DNA of 64,000 nt, taken from positions 60,759 to 124,758 of the forward strand of contig JBBHKE010001961.1 in the NCBI GenBank assembly GCA_037447655.1, read 5' to 3'. Shown in pieces: positions 44,274-57,232 of this stretch (position 1 is the first letter of the stretch; each line of letters opens with the position of its first letter). Source of the DNA: Zygnema cylindricum. Its lineage: Eukaryota > Streptophyta > Zygnematophyceae > Zygnematales > Zygnemataceae. The position numbers and the translations under genes were made by a program. Under the pieces are notes generated by a model. It saw nothing but the letters and a program-made list of their open reading frames with translations. It was not told the origin of the DNA and searched no databases.

Positions 44274-45344
44274 CTATACAAACTGATGGTTCTTTTAGTA
44301 TTTTCTAGGTCTATAATGAAATGCAAAAAAGAAGCCAAGGCTGTCTGTCTCTAACTTCTCTCTCCTACTCCCACACTTGTTGCGGTCATTGAAAGTTGGA
44401 GAGGAAGCTAGAGCCATGGCTGCCTATGCTATCCTGAGATTTACGGGTAGTAGATTAGTTGATTTAAGGGTAGTAGATTAGTTGATTTACTAAAAGAAGA
44501 GTTGTCGGACCCAGGATTTGATCCTAGTACCTACCTTCCGTCAAAGCTGCCAGTAGCCGGTAGCTTTACCCATTTAGTCTAAAACTAGTGTTAGGTCATA
44601 TAGAGTTTGATAATTATATGAATGTTTCCACGTCGACTAAATCATTTAACGGTAACTATTTACTGGATACATAGATTCGGTTATGTAAAGTACGGATTAA
44701 GGTACGGAGAAGAAACAGGTATCGCGCATTTGTTTTGATAACGAAATAAATACCGCGAAGGTATTTGTGACGGCTATGATTGAAATCGGCATTTAATAGG
44801 ACGGCCGAAATCAATGCAGAGATCTCGGAAGAGGATTTCGGCAGATTGTGGTCATCGCGACATCAGATGACACGTGGCACCATGACATTGGATTTTGGCA
44901 TCTCCACGGATTACGAAAACAAATCCAGATATGACATGTGTCAACTTTTTGGACATGCCGTACAATCTTCGTACAGAAAGTACACCGACACCTCTACCTT
45001 TCTGTACGCCTCAGTAATATGATTGGTGCCTTACTTCAGTAGATAGAGTTTTAGAGAGAGATAGGACTTAGAAAAATTTGGTAGATATGACCCTCTCTCC
45101 TAGAGTGCTTCTGTACAAAAGGTCAACTTTGACCTTCCATAACTTATTGCTCAGAGGAGTAAATTCAGAGATTCTTTTTGCTATCGACTCAAGGGAGTCT
45201 TGCCTTCACAGTGGTGAAGTTGGTTAGGGTTATTGTCTGCCAGGGTGGCAGTTATTCTTGCTGAAACACAAAGGGGTCAAGGTTATCCTAGAGGCTTCTT
45301 GCAAGCTGCCTTTTTGAGGACCTATGGAGGTCTCAAAGTTGCAA
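44274..45344 (+). mobile_element. Copia-type large LTR, near complete, solo
   Basis: Collinear with the Copia A LTR from aactgatggttcttttag to gaggtctcaaagttgca. tRNA-like module antisense at 44513-44579. No pol adjoins it. Confidence 0.82.
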
Positions 45345-47292
45345 GTATATTATCCAGGAAAGCCAAAAGATGAGTTAACTTTAGAAGATAACAATATTGA
45401 GGTTTTACAAAGGTATTGGAGGGATTATAATTTAGAAGTCCCGTCTTGAGAATGAAATGTGTTTTAACTGAGGTTATTTAAATATAAAGAGGGGATGATG
45501 TTACAGTAATAGTGGATCGTGTTATAAAAAGAATCATTGAATTCAACTAAACACCAACGAAAGCTTTCAAAAATTGTTAGACATCATAATACTTTCAGTA
45601 TCATAAATAGAGAGAAAAACGACCAAATAAAAAGTATATTGAATCGAAATTTTTTTACATCTTTTTTCTTCACTTCTTTCCTCTTATATGTTTATCAAGC
45701 TATATTTCACTCCTCAAACACTCTCCCAAAATAGTGGAAGACAAAACTACAAAACCTTTTTCCCCTCATGTCACAAATTATATTCAAACTCCACTTAGGC
45801 AAATTTGACACTTAGACGCTGACTCAGATGTAAGCGCCTAAGAAAACATTAGTGCGCCAAAATTCTACGTGACCAAGACATAAAACAGTACCACAGTCTA
45901 CGCGCACTAAATAATTCACCAATCGTACAGAACTACCAAGCACAGTCTTCAAAAGTATCACGTGTGTAGAAGGCGCAACGGTTAAGCAATAAACATAAAA
46001 TTCATCGTACGTAATAACGGAAGTAATATCTTTGACACATCAATGCTCTCCGTACACAATCAAAAGGTACGTAAGCGAACCTCAACCAAAACTCCACGAC
46101 AAAGTGAAACGATAACGGTCGTACAAATGTACGCCGCAACCCAAAGAACAAATCTCCACATCGAACCGAAATAGAATCGTGCGTCGCGAAGCAAAACATC
46201 ATCAATTCTCGCGGACGCCTGATTCACTCATATGAAACGTCACAGTACAGCAATCCTCAAATGAACCATCAAGTACCGTGCAGGTACAAATCAACCAATT
46301 AGCCACGGCGCGCAAAACGCGCGCCAACGAAGTACGACACCACAGAAATACCTCATTACAAAAACTACTACGATCACTACGATACATAACCGTACATTGA
46401 CCTAAACTTTCCGTACCAACACTTGAATAAGAGAAGACACAAATAAAATCGACATAAAATCAACATTTAAACCAAGCTTAACATGATTGCAAACTTGACA
46501 ATCGACGCTAACACAAATCCCACAATGTAAAACTTAACAGATCGAACCTGTTTTTAAATGGGTTTTTAAGTATTAGGAATATAGAGTTTTGAATTTGGTA
46601 GACGTCCGCAAAAGAATCGTACGATTTGGAGTTGTTTTTAAAAAGATATAGCGATTGGTGTATTTAGGCGACTGCGCGAGGTCAAAATAACGAGTTGGTG
46701 TTCATTATAACGGGTTAAGGGTCAAACTAGCAACGGAATTTCAGGCGCACGTTTAAAAAGTACCAAATGAATCAATACTTCTTTTGGTACGCAAGATGGG
46801 TCGTTTCGTACAATTTTTAGTACGAAACGCCACTTTCACTTTATAGAATTTCGTACGTAGCTTCTTGTGTGAAATATGCGATGCACGTTCGTGCGAAGTT
46901 GCGTTTCGTTTAGCGCTCACTTTTGCACGTAAATGTTACGTAGTGAAATGTAGCGTGTGATTGGTTAGTAAATCCTACGTAGTTAACAAGAGATTTAACA
47001 TGTTTTTGCATTGCTCAGTCTGAGTCTTAGGTAATAATGATAGGCCCAGGTAAAACCTGTTCAACGGAGCGTTGACTCTGGCTTGGCTAGTCCAGGGGGA
47101 TGATGGATAAATAGTGAATTCTAAGAGAAGAGTAGGCATCTTTTCCTTTGGAAAAATTTGTGGAGATTCTGACTGATCTTGGTCTTGAGCGAATAATACC
47201 AAATTGGAGCAATGACATTTTTTCACTGAAATTTCTTACTAACTAAGTAGTGTTTTAGTAGTTAAAAGATAGAATTAGTAAGAGTGGAGAGT
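45345..47292. other. No supported gene
   Basis: A 34-codon open stretch right after the LTR (45348-45449) reads YYPGKPKDELTLEDNNIEVL, faintly like the start of a Ulp1-type protease domain but too short to call. A hairpin CGTTTCGTAC-8 nt-GTACGAAACG lies at 46802-46829 and ggcgcgc-aaaac-gcgcgcc near 46305. Confidence 0.4.
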
Positions 47293-47496
47293 AGTGGAAA
47301 ACACTTCAAAAGAAGAGTTGAGCCACGAGGGACAAAGACCAAACTAATGTTATGTGGACAATAACTTCTTCATATTTAAAGTTTATCCTTATGTGAGTGC
47401 TTTCCAATGTGGATGTGTATTTTCCAACATGTAAAATGTGTGGTTGAAATTGGTTGTAGCAATGGGGTTTTTTCAGAGGTAGGAAATCCTATTACA
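47293..47496 (+). repeat. 204-bp repeat, copy 2 (possible short LTR)
   Basis: Partner of 42110-42313, preceded by purine-rich gtaagagtggagag. Confidence 0.55.
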
Positions 47497-48345
47497 CCAG
47501 TACACTCAACTGTACGTGTTATTCCTCGGATGCGCCGCGAACCCGTTTCCCCACGATTTCGGTAAAAAAATTGTGATTTTTCGTTCATTATTTCTAATCT
47601 AAGGGGGTTTTACTTGGGCACCCATTCCGGAATGTCCTTTTGACAGTTATTTTTTTATAAATGGCAGTTAATGGCGGCACTGTGACAGATTTGTTTGTTT
47701 GCTTTGTTCACCTGGTTTTCGATAAAGTTTGATTTTAAAAATTTACAATGAATTTATTTTTTTCGGTTATGTACTATAATTTTAGAACAATAAACTATTA
47801 CTTTGAATTTGTAAACTTTTATCTGCCGCGCTATCCGTAATAAATTTGAGTTAAATAGCGTACGGAATAGATTTTTACACGTGTAATACCACACTGTATA
47901 AAGTATATAATATAATACGGTATATTATAAAATACTATTGTATGCATACTATGTTTTTTAAGTTATCTCCCATATGGAATTTGTTGGTCTCGGACTGATG
48001 TATCGGAACCTCTGACCGTTCGATAACTGATAACTATCGGTATTGGTGTTATCGCGATATATTTTTTACCGATATACAACACTACTAATTAGAGTAAATG
48101 ATTTACCCTAAAATTTTGAAATTCCCAATGAGCGTTAATAAGGCTAATTTTTATTTTACGCTATTTATTCTTTGACGCTAATAGCGATAAGCGGTGTACT
48201 TTTCCCTCATGTACAAACTAAATATTATTTGCAGCCAATTGTAAATATGAAAGAACTGTACAATACTTTTTCATCTTGTATGGACAAAATAAAAAATTAT
48301 GTTGTTCCAAAAATTAGGTATTCAAACCTCCATGAAGAGAATTGC
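47497..48345. other. No gene; MITE-beta end at 48082-48198
   Basis: AT-rich DNA. The tail aattagagtaaatgattt..ctaatagcgataagcggtgta (ending 48198) is a MITE-beta right end. Confidence 0.6.
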
Positions 48346-48348
48346 TAA

Positions 48349-49279
48349 GGGTGTGTTCTCATGTGGTTATGCAACGGTTTTTTCTTGTATTTGTCGTCTA
48401 AAGAAGAGTTTGCAGTGAGATAATCTTTTGCCGTACAAAAAAATTGCGATACCCATAGTACAATTTGTGTTATTTTGAAACTTAGAATGTACTACAACTT
48501 GTCGTTTTGCTATTTTCGACCCACTGCCACGTCAAGAAATGTCATCTTCAAACTTTATTTGAAAATGACTCGCGAGTTGATTTTATTCAAAGTATTAGCT
48601 GACCAATGAATTGTATTATGCGTTTGCACGTGTTGTAAGCTTTCAAAACATTTTCCCAAAACGTGAAGTACACAGAAAAAAACAAAATTGCAGCCTGTAC
48701 AGACTATTTCCCGTACAGGGGCCGCGGATGGGTCTCAAGCAACATATGCCATTTTGCAAAAGCGAAATCCGTGAAGACGCCTTCCTCCCTCTCCCTCTCC
48801 TTTTCACACTATCGGTTTTATTTCTCAATTTTTGGAGCGAAATATGACAATATCATTATGCAATAAAAAAGCTTTGTAAAATAATCATTTGGAATACATT
48901 TGGGCATATTTTCATGGCATGTCGAGTGAGAAAAGTTGAAAAAACGAAACCGAGAAGCCATGGCTGAAAGTTTTTGAATGAATGACGTCGGCGTTATCAC
49001 AGTTGAGCATGACGTCGTAACATCCCATAACCCTAAGAATCTACTATGTCACAAAATAGTAGACTTCTACAACCGTGGCTATTTAGTCAACTTCAAAAAT
49101 TGTCGCGAGTTTTGTAATCATCTACAACCGTCACAATTTGTACCCATGTTTACAACCGTCACGTTTTTAAAGTAACGATTTCGTTTTCGAACATAAGGAC
49201 ACACTGAAAAGAAACACAAAGAATCATCACTAAAAACCAGAGTAACATGACTAAGTTACGGTTACATGGGAACACACCC
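48349..49279. mobile_element. Non-autonomous PIF/Harbinger-like element
   Basis: 931 bp bounded by inverted GGGTGTGTTCTCATGT / ACATGGGAACACACCC ends and flanked by TAA (48346-48348, 49280-49282). A three-base TAA duplication and GGG-starting ends are typical of PIF/Harbinger. Internal frames on both strands are short and unrecognised, so it depends on a transposase elsewhere. Confidence 0.82.
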
Positions 49280-49282
49280 TAA

Positions 49283-50230
49283 CCCTCAAGGTTGAATATA
49301 TTGTAATTCGATACAACACCACGATATTAATTGCTCAATAGTCAACCCTATTACCATTTGTATAGAGGGGAATTTGTTGTATTGATTTTTTTTTTTTAAG
49401 TAGCGATCTCTATATGCATACGACAAGAAAATTTATTTAGTCCCTGTGTATAGTTTTGTACAGAAGTATGAAAAAATACTATAAAAAATAGCTCGCAACA
49501 TATTTTATTATTTTACCACAGTGTCACTTTTTTATCATCAAAATTTTAGGAGAACAAAATGTGTACGGTCTGAAATGTTTGTCCCTTGTCCAAAAACAAA
49601 TTGAATTTCTTTTAACGACATCGAACTCTTGTAACCTTGCATCACAAGAGTTCAAACTAGTCACTTAGACTTTTGTGGGATCTTGTTCGAACAATGTAGA
49701 GAAATCTTTTCACACGTGCCATTATGATCTATTTGTTTACTTCCTCGTACGCTTGAATCTTGGTGATTATAAGAGATGAAGATTTTGTTATCAAAATCGG
49801 GATGGTAAAACCATCTAAGTACAAAACCTGATTGGAATTGTAAAAATGTTTACTACCATTAAAGGCTTCACCTGGAAAAACTGAAAACAACAGAAACTAC
49901 ATTAGCTAAGCTACACTAAACAAAAATAAATTAAAAGCAACAAAAACTTAATCAAATACCAAAACGAAACTAAAATAACACTAAAAAATTGCGCTATACA
50001 CAAAATATAAAAGACAAACTGGGCCATACAAAATTACAGTACAAATTCGTTTATTCATATCCTTTGTAAAAGAATTTATGTTTATACATGTTTCCTCTTT
50101 GGAACAATATAATAAAAACAAAATAATAAATAACAATTTTTGATGCATTAAACAAATGGCCAAAGATAAGCGCTGTACACGACAATTATGTTGATGCAAC
50201 GTCCATAAAATTGATTCTCATTCTCAACAT
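49283..50230. other. No gene seen
   Basis: AT-rich DNA, no recognised feature. Confidence 0.5.
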
Positions 50231-50233
50231 ATC

Positions 50234-50688
50234 ATAAATCAAAAGTAGGCGAAAGTACGCCCATTCAATATGCCTTGTACGCAAAACATACAATATGACC
50301 TTAAGACCCTTATTGTATTGGTCGCAAAATGAAAAAAATAGTAACAGGGTTGAGTTGCACATCGATCGATAGAGATTTAAACGCCATGTCTAAATTTTGA
50401 AAAACATTTGGACAGAAAATTATTTTTCTGTGAGTTTTAAGGTATTTTTTATTTAAACCGTCAGATTTGGACGATCAGGAGTCGCTGATAAAAGTAGCGA
50501 TCTCAAAAGATCAAATGAAAAGCCCATAACACAACTTACCGTAGGACTATCGTCATATTTTGGACGATCGGACGGTCGCTGATCAAAGTAGCACTTTAAG
50601 AAGATCACATGAAAAGCCCATAACAAAACTTACGGTAAAGGCGCCTATAAAAGGTTTACGATAGAAACGCCTACTTTTGAACTATGAT
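50234..50688. mobile_element. MITE-delta copy (Mutator-like)
   Basis: Matches 22105-22528 plus 27785-27821 and shows the uninterrupted site aaaggcgcctataaaaggtt. Ends ataaatcaaaagtaggcg and cgcctacttttgaactat are inverted. Confidence 0.8.
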
Positions 50689-50744
50689 TTTTATTGAAAT
50701 AGCGTGACATGCTTCAGCAAACACGTGATATAACATACGCAGAC

Positions 50745-51320
50745 TACGCCGCGCATCGTTATTAGTGTCAACAACACCAATTTGAGTTTTTATAATCTTG
50801 ATATTTTTCCAAAAATAGTATACGTGATTTTATTTTTTCTTTGACTTTAATTGAGGTTCTGTACAAAATAGGGTCAAGACCAAAAGTAGGGTCAAGACCA
50901 AAAGTACAGCTTTATATAATTAATGTGGTGTACGGATGATGTCAGACTTTACATATATGTACCTTTTTACTTGAAATTATAAAATATAAATTACAAATTA
51001 TACCCGCATGCATATGAACGTGCGCTGAAAAAATGGGTTCAATCTCGTCGCCAAAAACCTCGTTCGCACATGATCTCCTATAATCGCCTGTTCTGCATTG
51101 TGAACGTCAAATATGTTCGCATGTGGGAAGTCATGATCTTGGAGTTTAACAAGTGAACAATTTTTATTTTACACGTCCACGTAAACCGTCTTGAAACTTC
51201 ATACTCTTACTTCATGTGAACTTTTCCTGTTCAGTTTATATAAACACTATAACATGTATTTTGTCCAATTAGCGTCTATATGTACTCTATTTCGGTGCAA
51301 CAAACGAATATAGCGTAAAT
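50745..51320. mobile_element. MITE-beta long copy, right end lost
   Basis: Starts TACGCCGCGCATCGTTATTA; retains gtacggatgatgtcagac, tgtacctttttacttg and the cgttcgcacatg block. Confidence 0.65.
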
Positions 51321-51639
51321 GCTTATTCTATCATGGTGTTTATATGTCATTTCACTCCCAATTAGAATTAATGTATACGTTAAAAAGGGGCCGAAGTGAA
51401 AATGGACCACAAATAACAGTGGATGAATTATAATAAATAGAATAAAAACACAACATTTGGCGTTGATGATGTTTGGGACGGGTCAACGCCAAATGCGGAC
51501 AATCCATTAAAAAATGGATCCCTTATTCAACGAATCTCATCCATCCATTTGTTTTTTGTTTTTTTAGGGATTTGACGCTGCGCCGTCATTTTGGCAAACG
51601 AACAGATCTCATTCGTTTCATGAAAAAACAGGCAAAAAC

Positions 51640-52640
51640 ACCGCCGCCACCTTCATTTCATTTCCATAGATTCGAGGTCGTATGTGGCAGCTCCTTCTCC
51701 CTCTGCATATGGCGCGTCACTCCATTGACCTCTTCATTGCCTCTGCCCCTCTTTCACGCTCCCTTTTCTCTCGAATCTATCCATACCGACCTCCATGTTT
51801 TTTTATTGAGGGTTTCTAAAATGTGCTCTCTCACCATTATGCCCTCTCCCTCTACCTCTCTCATACTTTCAATTTATCTCCATTCCCACTCTCTTTCCCT
51901 CTCTCTTTCTCTCAATTCTCTCTCTTTCTTACAAACGCCTTTTCCCTCTCTTTCTCCTGCTCTCTCTCCCTCTCCCTTTCACTCTCCTTCTCACATTCTA
52001 AATTTGCTGCACTATCTCTATTTCTCATCTCCATTTTCCTGCTCTCTTGATCTGTCGCCATCTCTCTCTCTCTCTCTCTCTCTCTTTTATTTTGTCACTC
52101 TATCTTCATGCTATTATGTTTTTTAGGGTCATTCAATCTCTCGTTTTTATATTGTGTGTTTTTCTCTCCCTTATGGTAATTGACAACAAGGTTGTATCCT
52201 CGCTGAATATAATGAATTACTATAATTTCATTCAATGACAGTAACGCGTCGTCGTTGAATGACATGTTTATTTTTTCCGTCCTTTCAACCTATCTTGTCG
52301 ATTTTTCCATTTTCCCACTCCCCCTCTCCCATTCCCTCTCCCCTTCCCTCAATCTGCCGTTATCTCTACCTTGCTCTTCCCACTCCTTTATCTACTCCTT
52401 CTCACTCCCTCTCGCTTTCCCTTTCATTTTCCATATGCCGCATTACTTTCCTCTCTCTCTCCCATTCCTTCTCCCCGTCCCTTGATCTGCAGCTATCTCT
52501 CCCACCCACATTCCCCTTTCCTCTCTCTCTCACTCTCTTCATCTATTGCATTACCTCCTTCCCCCTCTCCCTCTCCCTTGCCCTCTTCCTTTTCCTCACC
52601 TTTCCCCTCTCCCTCTCCCGTGAACTTCACCATTACAATT
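51640..52640. repeat. CT-rich (polypyrimidine) tract
   Basis: CTCTCTCCC-type pyrimidine repeats in two blocks (51690-52095, 52300-52625) with a pure (CT)n near 52060. Frames through it are Ser/Leu/Pro low complexity. Between the blocks a GTCGTTGAATGACATG phrase echoes the hairpin repeats at 53277. Confidence 0.85.
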
Positions 52641-53274
52641 ACACGTTTTGACATAAAATTTTTAAACTAACTTCGTTGTTGTATTTTTTTTCTTTGTTGT
52701 AGGCTCGCAAATTCATTGAGGCAGCTGATTGCGATGGAGGAACAATTGAATGGATTGTGGACATGTCATCGACTCTTTTTTATTGCATTTAGTATTAGGT
52801 CTTCCTAACAAATTTGTGCATGGCTTATAAAATATTATTATATTATCATAGTTTACACAGGATAATTCTCAGGTGTGATGTAAATTTCGTTAATGTAGAC
52901 TAATATTTTATTTTTATTTGAAAAAAACGATTGGGTAGTACATATTATAGTTTTTTTCCGGTGTACCTCATTTTCATTCTTAGGGAAAAAGGATTGAATT
53001 TATATCCAAGTGTATTTTTGAATATTTATTAAAACTGTAAATCAATTTCACTTTGTTGCAATGACGGGGGTTATGATTTTATTGCTCTATGTTTTGTAAA
53101 TGATAAACGATACATTCCATGAAGTGTGTGAACACCCATAACTATTTTGGTTGACAAATGTTTGATTGTTCTCTCTCACTATTCACTATTTTTATTTACA
53201 GTTATCATCTTTTTTCATTTTATTATATAATTTATCTTTGTCATTCTCTCATTTTACTGCCTATCCGTAGTGGT
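52641..53274. other. No gene seen
   Basis: T-rich DNA without recognised features. Confidence 0.5.
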
Positions 53275-53277
53275 AAG

Positions 53278-53525
53278 TAGCGACGAGACTGTCTCGTTGC
53301 TGGATGGTATGTGTTACTTTCGTGCCAGTCAACGACGAGAACGTCTCGTCGCTCAATGGCATGTTTGACTTTTTCACCATTCAGCTCTATTTTTACTGTC
53401 TATCTGTCTCCCTAGAGGTAATTAGCGACAAGACTGTCTCGTCGCTAGATGGTATATGTTACTTTCCTGCCAGTCAACCACGAGAACGTTAGTCGCTCAA
53501 TGGCATGTTTGACTTTTTCACCATC
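53278..53525. repeat. 145-bp tandem units with CGACGAGA hairpins
   Basis: Units begin tagcgacgagactgtctcg (53278) and tagcgacaagactgtctcg (53423). Each holds TAGCGACGAGA-CTG-TCTCGTTGCTG and CAACGACGAGA-ACG-TCTCGTCGCTC hairpins, same theme as 30635-30948. The second unit has decayed. Confidence 0.82.
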
Positions 53526-53641
53526 CAACACCAACATTGTGTCAACACAAGATTTCGCGATCCATTTCTCCATCACATTATTATTTGTCCCCTAATTTTC
53601 ATCTACGTTTACTTTTGAACTTAACCATAATAACCGACGTG

Positions 53642-54661
53642 AAACTCTGAGACCTCCATTAGTACTCAGAGTAAGCAACTTACCAGAAGCCCCTAGAATA
53701 GCCTCAATCCCTTAGTCTTTGTATGAGTATTAGTAACACTCTGACTGAACACAGACTGACCAGACTTCACCCCTTGGGTGAGTAGACTCCTATGAGTCTG
53801 CTACAAAAAGAATCCTTAAATTTGCTCCCCTGAGCAGTGAATTATCAATGGTCAAAGATGACCTTTTATACAGGAGCTCTCTAGGAAAGAGGCAACTACT
53901 TGTAATTCTCGTAAGTCCAAAACCTCTCTCTAATCCCTCTACTACTAATGTACGGAACCAATCAAATAGCTATACAGTACCAAAAGGTTCTTGGCCCGGA
54001 GTACTTTCAGTACAGTCATTGTACGACATGGCCTATTGTACGACATGGCCTAGAAGACGACGCCTGGCATATCTGAGTTCGCCATGGTATGTCCTGGAGA
54101 TGCCGCTATCCAATGTCATGTTGCCACGTATTATCTAGTGGTGACCCTAAACCACCAAATCGTCCATTCTGCGATGCCGACTTCTTTTTTCTGCCGTCTC
54201 ATTGATATCGACCTTAATTCAAGGCCATTTAAAATACAAGTAGCATTTTTTTATGTAACTTTATCTATCTATTAGACGGATCTCTATGTGATTGTGGTCC
54301 GTTCGACAGCTAAATGAACTTCTATATTTCCACACCTTTAAGTAGCTATCGTACCCTATATACTTCAACACAGATGATAAGCTACATGGTAACGACAGTG
54401 GACTATTTAGACGGACGGTAGGTACCAGGATCAAATCATGGGTCCGTCAACCGTTTTGGTAAGTTGACCAAAAGAACTGGCTTGTGACTCTAAGGGAAGC
54501 ATAGGCAGCCATGGCTCTAGCTTCCTCTCTAACCTTTAGTGACTTCGGCAGGTATGGGGGCTACAGAGAGAAGTTAGAAGCAAGTTGCCTCTGCTTTTTC
54601 TTCCTCATTTTAGATCAGTTAAAAAACCTAGAAAATAAATAAGAAACCTTTAATTTCAAAT
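53642..54661 (-). mobile_element. 3' LTR of Copia E4
   Basis: Minus-strand large LTR; outer end at 53642 (gtgaaactctgagacctccat), start near 54661 (ttaatttcaaatatcccc). Antisense tRNA-like module at 54374-54436. Confidence 0.8.
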
Positions 54662-55013
54662 ATCCCCTTATTGTCTAGTCACTTTTAAGTTTAAGTCCAC
54701 ACTTCTCTATGCAAAATATTAATTTAGGTGAAGGCACAGGCTTTGTCATCATGTTTGCCACCATCTCACTCTCTGGTCTATACTCTAGACTTATTATTTT
54801 GTTCTCTACCTTTTCTTTGATAAAGCTAAGTCTGATATCCATGAGCTTTGCTTTAAAGTGATTTTTAGGATTAGCAGCAATTGGAATTGCTGTTTGATTA
54901 TTACATAATGTTTTCTGAATTCCACTCTTAAGATGCCCTAATTCACCAAGCAAGGATTTGACCCACATCAGTTCCTTCACAGCAGAGCAAGATGCCATAT
55001 ACTCTGCCTCCAT

Positions 55014-55429
55014 GGTGGACTGGGCAATGACCTTTTGGTGATTACTGTTTCAGCAACGAACACCATTCCCCACATACAACACATATCCAAATGTATATTT
55101 TTGCATCGGAGCATCCCCATAGCTAGCATCACTCCAAGTGGTGATGTCAGTATTTTCGCCACCCAGATGCAACCATAGTTCCCTAGTTCCTATAAGATAT
55201 ATAAGAACCCTCTTAGCTGCTTGTGGATTGAGCAATGACCTTTTGCGGCTTATTGCTTCAGCAACAAGCACCATTCCCCATATACAACACATATCCAGAT
55301 GTACATTTTCGCATCAGAGCATCCCCATAGCTGGCATCACTCCAAGTGGTGATGTCAGTATTTTCCCCACCCAGATGAAACCATAGATCCCAAGTTCCTA
55401 AAAGATATCTGAGGACCCTTTTAGGTGCT
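55014..55429. repeat. 208-bp tandem duplication inside E4 RNase H
   Basis: Both units encode WSDASYGDAPM-type RNase H strand and the YVLYVGNG stretch; units differ at many positions, so the duplication is not very recent. Confidence 0.9.
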
Positions 55430-56148
55430 TCCTAATCCCTTTTGGTCAGAGCATTCAGACTCCTACTTAGCACTCCTACAGTCAGTGCCAAATACGGTCT
55501 GGTACAATTCATAAAATAAATAGGACTGCCCGCTACCAGTCTGTATGGGATAGTTTGCATAAACTTCTTCTCTTCTGGACCTATTTCATCTTCTAGAATT
55601 AGGATGTTTCCTTCCTCACTCCCCTCACTTTCCTTCTTCAGATCTGTGGGAGTTGTACAACTATTGGCTTTGTCCATCTGAATTTTTTCCAACATGTTTC
55701 CAATTGCCTCTTTCTGAGTTAGTCTAATTATTCGCTTTTCTCTAGCTCTCTCTACTTGTATTCCCAGAATACATCTTGCTTCTCCTATGTCCTTCATGTC
55801 AAATCTTTCCTTTAAATTTGTTTTTAGTTTTTTGATTTTCTCCATTGACTTACTCAGAACAAACAAATCATCAATGTAAATTGGAATAAAAATGACACCT
55901 TCCTCATCTTCAAAGGCATAAATTGAACGATTTGAACTGATCCGGATGTATCCCAGACCGATAAGGAACTCATCAAGTTTCTTGTTCCATTGGCTGGGCG
56001 CTTGTTTCAAACCATAAAGAAATTTAATCAGCCGACATACCTTACTTTCCTCTCCTTGTTCCACAAATCCTTACGACAAGCGCATGAAGATCTCCTCCTC
56101 TAGTTCTCCATGCAAAAAGAATGTCTTGATGTCCATCTGGTGTACTTC

Positions 56149-57232
56149 TAAAATTCTATGGGCTCCATTGGCCACAGAATTCGCTGACTTAAAAGAAGCT
56201 AATCTATAAAGTGCCGACTCCAAGTTGATATAAACCCAAATGAATGATCACTTGACAATTAAAATCCCAATAACTTTCACCAATGTGAAGAAAAAACCTT
56301 ATGTGTGCCTTGTTCCACCACAGATCGCAAAGCTTGAATATGTGTTCTGGACAATATTCCCCACTTTGACTTTCCCACTGAATAAGTACCACCCTGGCAC
56401 GCAAAGACTCTGACCGACTACACCCTTGTGTAGCTTGGACTCCCCTGAGTCCGCAGCAAAAAGAATCACTGAATTTGCTCACCCGAGCATTAAGTTATGG
56501 TTTGTCAAAGATGACCTTTATAGTTACAAGCTCTCTTATAGAGAGGTACCTAAATATCACTAAGTCTTGGTCTGCCTACTCACGACTACCTACTATTAAA
56601 CCCTAGTCCAAAAGGAATACTATATAGTACAAGAAGGTATGATAGTCGATGTACTTATTGTACGGCCATTGTACACAAGGTGACATCTACCAAATCGGGA
56701 GCCATGGTTCCTCCACCCATCTTCTCTAGTATCAAATAATGTGGCACCACGTGGCACCGCGTGACGTTATCCTCAAAGGCCGTAGAAATCTTATTGTGGG
56801 TGGCGGCTGTAATGGTGGGTGTCCGATCAGTTGTGTTTATACGGCTTCGATTCGCTTCCATGTATGAATTGATTAATGCACGTTTTTGTTAGTCTGTTGC
56901 GAAATAGTCATTTGGATCAATAAATAAATATGCGTGAAACATTTCATGTGTATCGTTTCGTTAGTGCCTTAATGGATAAGGCGTGCGTCTACACAGTATT
57001 CTATAGACCCAGGTTCAAATATGGCCAAAGGCATTATTTTGCTAAAACTAGTAAAATTGCCTCATAATTGATATTGCCTCCTTCTAAATGACGCAGCAAT
57101 CATGGCCTGCCTTTGGTCCTCTCTTTCTCTTTACATTCTAACTAAAATATAGAAGTGAACTACTAATTGCTTTTTTTTCAACACTCTATTTATTTTTCCA
57201 ATACATACCTAGAAAATACATAAACTTCAACA
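56149..57232 (-). mobile_element. Solo LTR in E4 reverse transcriptase
   Basis: 1084 bp, minus strand, TGTTGAAG...AATTTTA, flanked by 5-bp acttc (56144-56148, 57233-57237); E4 RT codons join cleanly across it. It is a diverged member of the large LTR family, with the best-kept A-box module. Confidence 0.88.
56961..57022 (+). other. tRNA-Arg-like module antisense to solo LTR
   Basis: GCCTTAATGGATAAGGCGT (from 56966) is nearly the D arm of plant tRNA-Arg (GCCTAATGGATAAGGCGT); B-box-like GGTTCAAATAT at 57012-57022. Confidence 0.6.

Noticed and set aside
45348-45449. Ulp1-type protease fragment
   Set aside because: Only about 34 codons with a vague resemblance and no catalytic residues; not annotated as a gene.
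51473-52670. Plus-strand frames rich in Ser, Leu and Pro
   Set aside because: Low-complexity reading of the CT-rich tract; no start context or domain.
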